Position numbers and translations under genes: made by a program. Below the pieces are notes generated by a model. That model did not search any database, was not told where the DNA came from, and saw only the letters and a program-made list of their open reading frames with translations. Below are positions 1 through 5,272 of a DNA stretch of 7,164 nt, piece after piece. The stretch is from positions 1-7,164 of the forward strand of contig CAJUPI010000097.1 of assembly GCA_910588125.1 (NCBI GenBank). Direction: 5' to 3'. The stretch is from an uncultured Lachnospiraceae bacterium. Lineage in GTDB: Bacteria > Bacillota > Clostridia > Lachnospirales > Lachnospiraceae. Numbering within the stretch: position 1 is the first letter of the stretch; each line of letters begins with the position of its first letter.

Positions 1-41
1 GATGAAGCGGCAACTATTTAAACTATCAATAACTTAATATT

Positions 42-50
42 TGCTATACT
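42..50 (+). promoter_or_regulatory. Possible extended -10 promoter element upstream of etfB
   Basis: The stretch reads TGCTATACT, a TGn extended -10 followed by TATACT (5 of 6 matches to TATAAT). No convincing -35 box sits 16-18 bp upstream; CTATCA at 23-28 is a weak candidate, which an extended -10 can tolerate. Transcription would begin near 57 and leave a leader of only about 35 nt before the TTG at 91. The leader (about 57-90) is noticeably GC-richer than the DNA on either side. AT-rich DNA often gives chance -10 boxes, and the true etfB start may lie elsewhere, so this is tentative. Confidence 0.3.
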
Positions 51-90
51 AGTTGAAAACCGGGCAGGCGGGGACAGCGGACGGACGCAT

Positions 91-810
91 TTGGATAATG
101 AAAATAAAGTGCTGATCGAACAGGCATTGGAATTAAAAAATCAGGAGAATGATACGGTCACGGTTATGGCTGGAGGCTGTGATACGGACCGTGTCTTACT
201 CCGGGAAGCACTGGCAATGGGATGCGATACGGCATGGCTGATTGTAAGACAAAGCCCTTATATCAATCATAAACCATTGCTTTCAGTTGATATGGGGAAA
301 ATGGCCAGGCTTGCCGGATTTGATATAATCATTACAGGATATCGTGTGAAAAGCGGTTTTTCCTCCTTTCTCGGAGCGGAGCTTGCGGAGCTTTTAGACC
401 TCGATCAAATCAGCTGTGCATCAAAATTAGCATTATCCAAGAACAACCGCCTGGTTAGCGCAGATATAAAGTACGGGAATGAGTCATTGCGAGTGGAAAA
501 CCCATTGCCCTGTGTTGTAACTTTGGCGAACAGTACAGCAAAAAATGAAATCATATCTGTCACAGAAATTTTTCAGTCTTTTGAAAAAGAAATGGTAATC
601 TGGAGAGATGAGGAATTGGATCGTTTAAAATTTACTGAGGAAAAAATTGCGGAAAAATCTTTTTCAGATGCTGTTTTGATAGACAGCTTGAAGAAATCTG
701 AAAAAAGAAAAGAATGTGTATTGTATGATGAAATTTCAGTTGAAGAGGCAGTGGATATCATCATAAAGAATCTCCGGAAACAGAATATCATTAAAGGAAC
801 CTGCTTATGA
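91..810 (+). CDS. etfB: Electron transfer flavoprotein beta subunit (EtfB/FixA-like), N-terminally short and divergent
   Basis: This is the beta subunit of an electron transfer flavoprotein, a cytoplasmic carrier that with EtfA shuttles electrons to or from acyl-CoA dehydrogenases. The family is recognised from the opening helix (LIEQALELK, residues 8-16), the REALAMGCD segment (39-46), and ELAELL followed by NPLPCVVTL (about 97-145), in the usual order. Two things are odd. The protein is 239 residues against about 250-265 for the family, and the usual first strand and loop (the MKIxVxIKQVPDT region, roughly 34 residues) are absent. Frame 1 is closed by TAA at 19-21, TTG at 91 is the only start before an internal Met codon at 166, and its ribosome binding site is poor (GGACGGA at 79-86). 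Also, the family's DGDT(G/A)QVG nucleotide-binding loop is replaced by SGFSSFLG (88-95). The stop overlaps the etfA start as ATGA. It could be a specialised paralogue or a 5'-damaged gene; the family call is firm and the start is not. Confidence 0.8.
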   Translation: MDNENKVLIEQALELKNQENDTVTVMAGGCDTDRVLLREALAMGCDTAWLIVRQSPYINHKPLLSVDMGKMARLAGFDIIITGYRVKSGFSSFLGAELAELLDLDQISCASKLALSKNNRLVSADIKYGNESLRVENPLPCVVTLANSTAKNEIISVTEIFQSFEKEMVIWRDEELDRLKFTEEKIAEKSFSDAVLIDSLKKSEKRKECVLYDEISVEEAVDIIIKNLRKQNIIKGTCL

Positions 811-1781
811 ATCGTATCCTTCTGTTTACAGAATACAGAAATGGGATGTTAACCAAAGGGAGCCTGGAAAACGTTGTAAAAGCAAAAAAGCTTGCATTTA
901 TTTCGCAGAGTAAAATAATCGTGGTATCCGCCAGGCAAATGACCGATAATGACCAGAAGCTTGTATATGGTTACGGCGCAGATAAAATAATCATATTCAA
1001 ATTTAAACAGGGAAACCCAAATAATCTGCGGATGCTGACGGATAGCTTTTGTGATCTGATCGAAATGTATCAGCCTTGGTTGGTTCTGTTTTGTGCTGCT
1101 GACTTTGCGAATGATATGGCTTGCAGAGTGGGAATCAGAATGGGATTTCCGGTAATGGCTAATTGCCTGGATCTGTATGTGGATGAGAATGATGTAAAAA
1201 TCGTATACCCGGATGATGCAGGAGAATATATGATCACCTTTCAGGTGAATCGTTTCCCTGCTGTTGTGACCCTGAACCAGGGAATCATGAAGCTCCCGGA
1301 TCATCCGCTGCTACGGTTCGCCCCAAAACCAGATTATATAGAGGTCAACAGGGAATCTTCCATGAAATTCCAGAAAATAGAGGAACAGGCCTATAAGAAT
1401 CTGGATATTCGGGATGCGGAGGTACTAATCGCCTGCGGCAGGGGGATTGGCGGGGAAAAGGGTATTCATTTAGCTGAAAAGCTGGCCTCTCTTTTACATG
1501 CCGATCTTGGTACATCCCGCGCGAATGTCGATGAGGGATTGATGGATAAAGAATACCAGATTGGGCTGAGTGGAAAAACAGTTAAACCGCGGTGCTACAT
1601 TGCTTGTGGAATTTCCGGCGCTATGCATCATGTCATTGGTATGAATCAGTCGGAATGGGTCATGGCAATCAATGTGGATCGCAATGAGCCTATATTTGAT
1701 GTAGCAGATGTTGGAGTGATCGGAGATCTGACAGCCATTTTACCGCGTTTGATAAAAGAATTGGGATTGCCTGCTGATTGA
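807..1781 (+). CDS. etfA: Electron transfer flavoprotein alpha subunit (EtfA/FixB-like)
   Basis: The alpha subunit binds FAD and pairs with EtfB to form the cytoplasmic electron carrier for acyl-CoA oxidation or enoyl-CoA reduction. At 324 residues it is full length. The N-terminal alpha/beta domain covers about 1-185. The C-terminal FAD domain is clear from GRGIGG (211-216), SRANVD (237-242), GLSGK (253-257), GISGAMHH (268-275), AINVDRNEPIF (287-297) and ADVGVIGD (300-307). Against the common family forms GQTGK, GISGAIQH and AINKD there are changes to GLSGK, GISGAMHH and AINVD. In the N-terminal domain the usual GRDLA is ANDMA (101-105). The FAD-contacting Arg of SRA and the GISGA loop are kept, so FAD binding is likely. 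The ATG lies within the ATGA overlap with the etfB stop, which argues for coupled translation and fixes the start. No acyl-CoA dehydrogenase is adjacent in the window. The divergence fits a pathway-specific Etf rather than the housekeeping copy. Confidence 0.92.
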   Translation: MNRILLFTEYRNGMLTKGSLENVVKAKKLAFISQSKIIVVSARQMTDNDQKLVYGYGADKIIIFKFKQGNPNNLRMLTDSFCDLIEMYQPWLVLFCAADFANDMACRVGIRMGFPVMANCLDLYVDENDVKIVYPDDAGEYMITFQVNRFPAVVTLNQGIMKLPDHPLLRFAPKPDYIEVNRESSMKFQKIEEQAYKNLDIRDAEVLIACGRGIGGEKGIHLAEKLASLLHADLGTSRANVDEGLMDKEYQIGLSGKTVKPRCYIACGISGAMHHVIGMNQSEWVMAINVDRNEPIFDVADVGVIGDLTAILPRLIKELGLPAD

Positions 1782-1804
1782 TACGGGATTTCATAACGAA
1801 GAAT

Positions 1805-1831
1805 GCAAAGCCAGCCTTTTGTCCGGCTTGC
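1805..1831 (+). terminator. Weak stem-loop after etfA
   Basis: The left arm GCAAAGCC (1805-1812, one bulged A) can pair with GGCTTGC (1825-1831) around a 12-nt loop; an alternative AGCC/GGCT pairing (1813-1816 with 1825-1828) competes with it. It starts 23 nt after the etfA stop, where a terminator would be expected. There is no continuous T-run, only TGATTACTTATCGTTTGATTT-like T-rich DNA, so it would be a poor intrinsic terminator. Confidence 0.3.
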
Positions 1832-1887
1832 TTGATTACTTATCGTTTGATTTAATTCAACAAAAAGGCGAATATTTTACATTTGTT

Positions 1888-1933
1888 CAGAGCCAGGGCT
1901 GGAAATTTTGCAAATTTTTCAATCCTGGCTCTG
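1888..1933. terminator. Long hairpin between convergent etfA and lysR-type gene
   Basis: A perfect 10-bp inverted repeat, CAGAGCCAGG (1888-1897) and CCTGGCTCTG (1924-1933), encloses a second AT-rich stem (about 1901-1908 with 1912-1919, apical loop TGC). The right arm ends five bases from the regulator's stop codon at 1939-1941, and the hairpin lies about 106 nt beyond the etfA stop. This position suits a bidirectional terminator or a 3'-end stabiliser for both transcripts. Neither side has a proper T-tract next to the outer stem, so classical Rho-independent termination is uncertain, though the stem itself is unmistakable. Confidence 0.5.
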
Positions 1934-1938
1934 TGTAG

Positions 1939-2835
1939 TTACAAATATGGATTTTCTTCTATGAAATTTTTAAATACGTTTGCCACAGGGGATAGATAGC
2001 AGTTGTTCTTTTTCCAGACCATGTATAATGTTCTTATGGGGACGTTTTCACGGAAGCGGAGTACAGAGACATTGGAGCTTAACAGATAACCATTATCCGG
2101 GATTAGGCCGATTCCCAGGCCTTCAGCCACCATTTGGACAACTGCATAATCATCAAAAACTTCATAGCTTATTTTTGGCGAAAAACCATTCTGTCTGCAA
2201 ATGTTCATCAGGAGATGGTTCAGCCCGGCGCTGTTATTCCGGTAGGAAATATATGTCTCATTCTGCATCTTCTCAAAATCAATATAGCGTTCTCTGGACA
2301 ACGGATGTCCTTTTGGGACAATAAATATAAGTTCTTCCGTTTTAAGAGTCAAATGTTCAATGTCCTGAAAATCAGGAGAATCCACATCAAAATCGCCGCA
2401 GAATCCAAGATCAATTTTTCCGGCCTGAAGAAAATCAAGAATTAAGCCGGAAACATGATAGGAAATTTCAAAGGATATGTCAGGGTACAGCTCTCTGAAT
2501 TGTTTTAATTTTACCGGCAGATATTCGGCGCACTGAGTATAAATGCCGGATATTTTAATATGACCTTTTAGGATACCAAGTTCTGTCTGTATATTTTCTA
2601 TTCCTTCATCCAGATAGGAAAGAGATTTGTGAATATATGGGTACAGCTGTTCGCCATATCTGGTTAGAATAGAATTCCGCCCTTGCTTTTCAAATAATGG
2701 AAAACCGATTTCTTCTTCCAGTGACCGGATAGCCTTGCTGAGCGTAGATGGAGTGATATAAAGGCTGTCAGCGGCTTTGCCAAAATTTTTTTTCTCAACT
2801 ATTTTACAAAAATATACCAGATGCTGCCAATTCAT
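1939..2835 (-). CDS. LysR-type transcriptional regulator
   Basis: A full-length LysR-family regulator of 298 residues, a DNA-binding protein usually controlled by a small molecule. The N-terminal winged helix-turn-helix spans about 1-60, with the recognition region FGKAADSLYITPSTLSKAIR at 18-37 followed by SLEEEIGFPLFEK (38-50), which is typical of the family. A linker helix follows (about 60-90), then the periplasmic-binding-protein-like effector domain (about 91-295), with LPVKLKQFRELYPDISFEI in its first half and VAEGLGIGLIPD in its second. The start is supported by AAGGAG on the - strand (complement of 2842-2847), six bases from the ATG. It is divergent from the enoyl-CoA hydratase operon and convergent with etfA. 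Such divergent LysR genes commonly control the neighbouring operon and themselves, which makes the 3114-7037 operon the likely target. The effector is unknown; by analogy it could be the pathway's acid or acyl-CoA. Confidence 0.93.
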   Translation of the reverse strand: MNWQHLVYFCKIVEKKNFGKAADSLYITPSTLSKAIRSLEEEIGFPLFEKQGRNSILTRYGEQLYPYIHKSLSYLDEGIENIQTELGILKGHIKISGIYTQCAEYLPVKLKQFRELYPDISFEISYHVSGLILDFLQAGKIDLGFCGDFDVDSPDFQDIEHLTLKTEELIFIVPKGHPLSRERYIDFEKMQNETYISYRNNSAGLNHLLMNICRQNGFSPKISYEVFDDYAVVQMVAEGLGIGLIPDNGYLLSSNVSVLRFRENVPIRTLYMVWKKNNCYLSPVANVFKNFIEENPYL

Positions 2836-2898
2836 AACATACTCCTTCTTAAAAATTTCTTCTTATTATTTTATCATTATTGTGCTTACTGCAGATTT

Positions 2899-2907
2899 AT
2901 TATACCA
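2899..2907 (-). promoter_or_regulatory. Probable extended -10 promoter of the LysR-type gene
   Basis: On the - strand this reads TGGTATAAT, a TGn extended -10 with a perfect TATAAT (plus-strand ATTATA at 2899-2904). A CTAACA candidate -35 (plus-strand 2919-2924) is at a short 14-bp spacing, so the extended element would carry most of the recognition. Transcription would begin near 2892 and give a leader of about 56 nt to the ATG. Confidence 0.45.
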
Positions 2908-2949
2908 TAGATTTTTTTTGTTAGGGGACATCTGAATATTGAAAATAAT

Positions 2950-2995
2950 TCACTGGTCAGATTCCATTTATTCCAAATGAAAAAAAGTCACTGGT
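2950..2995. promoter_or_regulatory. Candidate operator: TCACTGGT direct repeats around a 15-bp palindrome
   Basis: Two identical TCACTGGT octamers (2950-2957 and 2988-2995) lie 38 bp apart. Between them is CATTT-N5-AAATG (2965-2979), a perfect 5-bp-arm palindrome whose centre (2972) coincides with the midpoint of the octamer pair. This lies in the 278-bp gap between the divergent regulator and hydratase genes. Relative to the candidate hydratase-operon start near 3030, the palindrome is at about -58 and the second octamer abuts the -35. LysR proteins commonly bind an interrupted palindrome near -65 plus a second site near -35, so the position fits. The palindrome is not a canonical T-N11-A box, so assigning it to this LysR protein is inference. 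Confidence 0.35.
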
Positions 2996-3023
2996 TTAGC
3001 GAATTTGACGAAATAGACATAAT
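2995..3023 (+). promoter_or_regulatory. Candidate promoter of the hydratase/CoA-transferase operon
   Basis: TTTAGC (2995-3000) and CATAAT (3018-3023) are separated by 17 bp. The -10 matches 5 of 6 consensus bases and the -35 only 3 of 6, as is usual for activator-dependent promoters. Transcription would start near 3030 and leave a leader of about 84 nt. A TTGACG at 3005-3010 is a better -35 by itself but has no -10 at correct spacing. Confidence 0.35.
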
Positions 3024-3100
3024 AAACAGACCGTACTAAAATCAACATGAACAAAAAACAGTTCAAAAACCGCAAAAAAGCAAAATGCAGCGATATGCAA

Positions 3101-3107
3101 AGGAGGG
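3101..3107 (+). promoter_or_regulatory. Ribosome binding site fixing a TTG start
   Basis: AGGAGGG lies six bases before the TTG at 3114-3116. It is a near-ideal Shine-Dalgarno sequence at ideal distance. The protein aligns with the enoyl-CoA hydratase family from that point, so TTG is taken as the true start. Confidence 0.8.
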
Positions 3108-3113
3108 ATTTAA

Positions 3114-3905
3114 TTGAACTACGAAAGCATTCTTTTTGAAACGAAAAAAAGGCATATAGCACTTATTACCGTAAATCGGCTGAAAGCATTAAATGCTTTG
3201 AATGATAATGTCCTGAACGAGCTGAATCAGGCTTTTGATGAAATTGAAGCTGATAAAAGTATTCTGGGGCTTATTATTACCGGTGCGGAAAGATCCTTTG
3301 TGGCAGGTGCTGACCTGGCTCAGTTGAGGGATTATGGACCGGAGGAAAATCGTGCAAACGCAGGTCTTGCCCAGGATACATTTACGAGGCTGGAGAATCT
3401 GCCTTTGCCAACGATTGCGGCAGTTAACGGCTTTGCTCTGGGCGGAGGAAATGAGCTTGCGATGTCCTGCGACATCCGGATTGCCAGCGAAAAGGCAAAA
3501 TTTGGACAGCCTGAAGTAAGTTTGGGTGTGCCGCCTTGTTTTGGAGGGACACAGAGACTGCCGAGACTTTTGGGATATGGAATGGCAAAAGAAATGATCT
3601 ATACCGGGAGAATGGTGCGCGCCGAGGAGGCAAAGGAGATTGGTCTGGTCAATCAGGTTGTAGCTCCGGAAGCGTTAATAAGTGCAGCGGAGGAAATGAT
3701 GGATCAGATCATCGGCAAATCTCCGAGAGGAATCCGCTATTCGAAATTGATCCTTAACGAGACCGTCGATATGTCTTTAGCAGAGGGATTGGAATTTGAG
3801 AAAAATATATCGGCTATTTGTTACGGGCTTCCTGATAAAAAAGAAGGATTTCACGCATTTTTGGAGAAAAGGGATCCGGTCTATGAAATGAGGCGCCCGG
3901 AATAA
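3114..3905 (+). CDS. Enoyl-CoA hydratase/isomerase family protein (crotonase fold)
   Basis: A cytoplasmic crotonase-fold enzyme of 263 residues, normal family length, that most likely adds water to a 2-enoyl-CoA or removes it from a 3-hydroxyacyl-CoA. The opening segment NRLKALNALN (21-30) has Leu where the family usually has Pro. The oxyanion-hole segments are SFVAGADLAQL (61-71) and GFALGGGNELAMSCD (106-120). The two glutamates corresponding to rat hydratase E144 and E164 are both kept, as E114 (GGGNELAM) and E134 (FGQPEVSLG). The pair favours true hydratase chemistry over other crotonase reactions. FGGTQRLPRLLG (143-154) and the C-terminal FLEKRDPVYE (249-258) are also typical; CaiD-like hydratases end similarly. 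The TTG start has a strong ribosome binding site. It is the first gene of the operon, 58 bp before the first CoA-transferase, and is divergent from the LysR gene. The acyl group it acts on cannot be read from the sequence. Confidence 0.93.
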   Translation: MNYESILFETKKRHIALITVNRLKALNALNDNVLNELNQAFDEIEADKSILGLIITGAERSFVAGADLAQLRDYGPEENRANAGLAQDTFTRLENLPLPTIAAVNGFALGGGNELAMSCDIRIASEKAKFGQPEVSLGVPPCFGGTQRLPRLLGYGMAKEMIYTGRMVRAEEAKEIGLVNQVVAPEALISAAEEMMDQIIGKSPRGIRYSKLILNETVDMSLAEGLEFEKNISAICYGLPDKKEGFHAFLEKRDPVYEMRRPE

Positions 3906-3950
3906 TGTTAGCCTGCAGGAAGAAAAGTATAACAAGCAACGAGATGAAAA

Positions 3951-3957
3951 AGGAGGG
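3951..3957 (+). promoter_or_regulatory. Ribosome binding site choosing between two ATGs
   Basis: AGGAGGG is followed by two consecutive in-frame ATG codons at 3961 and 3964. The first is only three bases away and the second six, so the second is preferred. It gives an MPKPLEG start that matches the register of the downstream paralogue (MKKPLEG). Confidence 0.7.
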
Positions 3958-3963
3958 AAAATG

Positions 3964-5196
3964 ATGCCGAAACCATTAGAAGGGATTCGGGTTGTTGATT
4001 TGAGCTATCATGTAGCAGGGCCTGCGACGACTGGCATTCTGGCAGATTGGGGTGCGGATGTAATTAAGGTTGAGCCGCCGTTTGGTGAGCCGGGAAGGCC
4101 TACGGGGCTTTCAATTGGAATGAGGGCAGATGATGGCTGTAATCCATATTTCGGAATCGATAATACCAATAAACGGGATATTGCGATTAACCTTAAAACA
4201 GAAGCAGGAAAAGAACTTCTGGATGAGATACTTGGCAGCTCTCAGGCGATGGTAACTAATTTCCGTCCAGGAGCATTGAAACGCCTGGGGCTTGATTATG
4301 AGACTCTCTCGAAAAAACATCCCCATCTGGTATATGGGTCTGTAACTGGTTATGGAGAGAAAGGTCCGGATAAGGATGCTCCGGGATACGATATTGTTGC
4401 TTTTTGGGCGAGATCCGGTGCCATGCTTGATATGGCTGATGCATCAAACGTAATGCCGGTCAATCCGATATGGGCATTTGGGGATTCTGCAACATCTTGT
4501 TCCCTTGCAGGAGGAGTTGCGGCGGGTATTATCCAGCAAATGAGGACCGGAAAAGGCTGCAAGGTGTTCACTTCCCTTTACGCGCAGGCACTCTTTAACT
4601 GCAGCAGCGCAATTTCATCGGTTCAGTTTGGTGATAAATATCCGAGGACAAGGTTAAAACCTGCAACGGCTATGTCCAATGCTTATCAGTGCAAGGACGG
4701 CACATGGATGACTATCAGTCTTTATGAGGAACCGAGGTTTCCGGAGTTTCTGGAAAAAATAGCGGCGAGGCCGGATCTGGCTGTGAATCCTGAATATAAC
4801 AATGTGGCGGGAGCGAAAAGGAATACGGAGGAGCTGGTTCAGATCATTTCGGCGGAAATCGGAAAATATACAAGATCTGAGATGGAAGAAAAGCTGAAGC
4901 AGAACGATTTTGCATACAGTATTATCAGTCATATTACAGATACTGTCCATGATCCGCAGGCCCTGGAAAATGGGTATATTTCGGAATACACTCACAGGGA
5001 TGGAACAAAGACAATGATGGTCAATCCACCTGTAAAATTTGACACAACAGAAACTTTCTTCCGGTATGATTATCCGCTGTGCGGGGAACATACAGATGAG
5101 ATTTTAAAGGAATTAGGAATCAGCCAGGAACGTATCGGAGAATTAAAAGAAGCTGGCGCTGTATATCAGAGGGAATTGGGGTCAGCTCTGAAGTGA
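3964..5196 (+). CDS. Class III (CaiB/BaiF/FldA-like) acyl-CoA transferase, first copy
   Basis: A family III CoA-transferase of 410 residues, predicted to move CoA from an acyl-CoA to a free carboxylic acid in the cytoplasm, activating it without ATP. The Rossmann-like N-terminal segment (KPLEGIRVVDLS, then VAGPATTGILADWGADVIKVE) is followed by NFRPGALKRLGLDYETL (about 99-115), TGYGEKGPDKDAPGYD (about 128-143) and FGDS. The Asp in FGDS (D174 here) aligns with formyl-CoA transferase D169, the residue that forms the acyl anhydride intermediate, so the enzyme should be active. Formyl-CoA transferase has Gln at position 17; Val is here, which argues against oxalate/formate as substrate. By remembered sequence the centre most resembles clostridial FldA (cinnamoyl-CoA:phenyllactate CoA-transferase). 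The C-terminal GEHTDEILKELG (about 376-387) is a family hallmark. An upstream ATG at 3961 would add one residue. The paralogue follows after 76 bp. Substrate unknown. Confidence 0.93.
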   Translation: MPKPLEGIRVVDLSYHVAGPATTGILADWGADVIKVEPPFGEPGRPTGLSIGMRADDGCNPYFGIDNTNKRDIAINLKTEAGKELLDEILGSSQAMVTNFRPGALKRLGLDYETLSKKHPHLVYGSVTGYGEKGPDKDAPGYDIVAFWARSGAMLDMADASNVMPVNPIWAFGDSATSCSLAGGVAAGIIQQMRTGKGCKVFTSLYAQALFNCSSAISSVQFGDKYPRTRLKPATAMSNAYQCKDGTWMTISLYEEPRFPEFLEKIAARPDLAVNPEYNNVAGAKRNTEELVQIISAEIGKYTRSEMEEKLKQNDFAYSIISHITDTVHDPQALENGYISEYTHRDGTKTMMVNPPVKFDTTETFFRYDYPLCGEHTDEILKELGISQERIGELKEAGAVYQRELGSALK

Positions 5197-5229
5197 TTGA
5201 GGAAGAAGAAAAAAACCAGTATATCAAAT

Positions 5230-5235
5230 TATAAT
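5230..5235 (+). promoter_or_regulatory. Possible internal -10 element before the second CoA-transferase
   Basis: A perfect TATAAT lies in the 76-bp gap between the CoA-transferase genes. No credible -35 exists at 16-18 bp (AGAAAA at the expected place), and no TGn precedes it. The gap is strongly AT-rich, so chance is a serious alternative. If real, it would let the second CoA-transferase and the membrane gene be expressed apart from the upstream genes. Confidence 0.22.
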
Positions 5236-5260
5236 GAAATAATAAATAAACCATATGAAA

Positions 5261-5266
5261 GGAAGG
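5261..5266 (+). promoter_or_regulatory. Ribosome binding site deciding the start of the second CoA-transferase
   Basis: GGAAGG is six bases before the ATG at 5273. An earlier in-frame ATG at 5255 lies upstream of this site and has no purine-rich sequence before it. Starting at 5273 also gives the same N-terminal register as the first copy. Confidence 0.7.
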
Positions 5267-5272
5267 AAAATT

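Noticed and set aside
24..31. TATCAATA shared between the window start and the tail (7086-7093), considered as ends of a mobile element
   Set aside because: An 8-bp AT-rich match is expected by chance in 7 kb, and there is no transposase, integrase or target-site duplication between the copies.
849..1304. A 151-codon antisense reading frame within etfA
   Set aside because: It lies wholly opposite a well-supported EtfA sequence and shows no recognisable domain.
3086..3098. TGCA-N5-TGCA palindrome before the hydratase start, considered as a catabolite-repression (cre) site
   Set aside because: It lacks the central CG and flanking bases of the cre consensus; short TGCA palindromes arise easily by chance.
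4654..5091. A 145-codon antisense reading frame in the first CoA-transferase, with a similar-looking 141-codon antisense frame at 5966-6391 in the second
   Set aside because: The two frames resemble each other because they are antisense to the same region of paralogous genes. Their composition (many Ile, Arg, Cys, His) is typical of a shadow frame, and the sense strand has strong family motifs.
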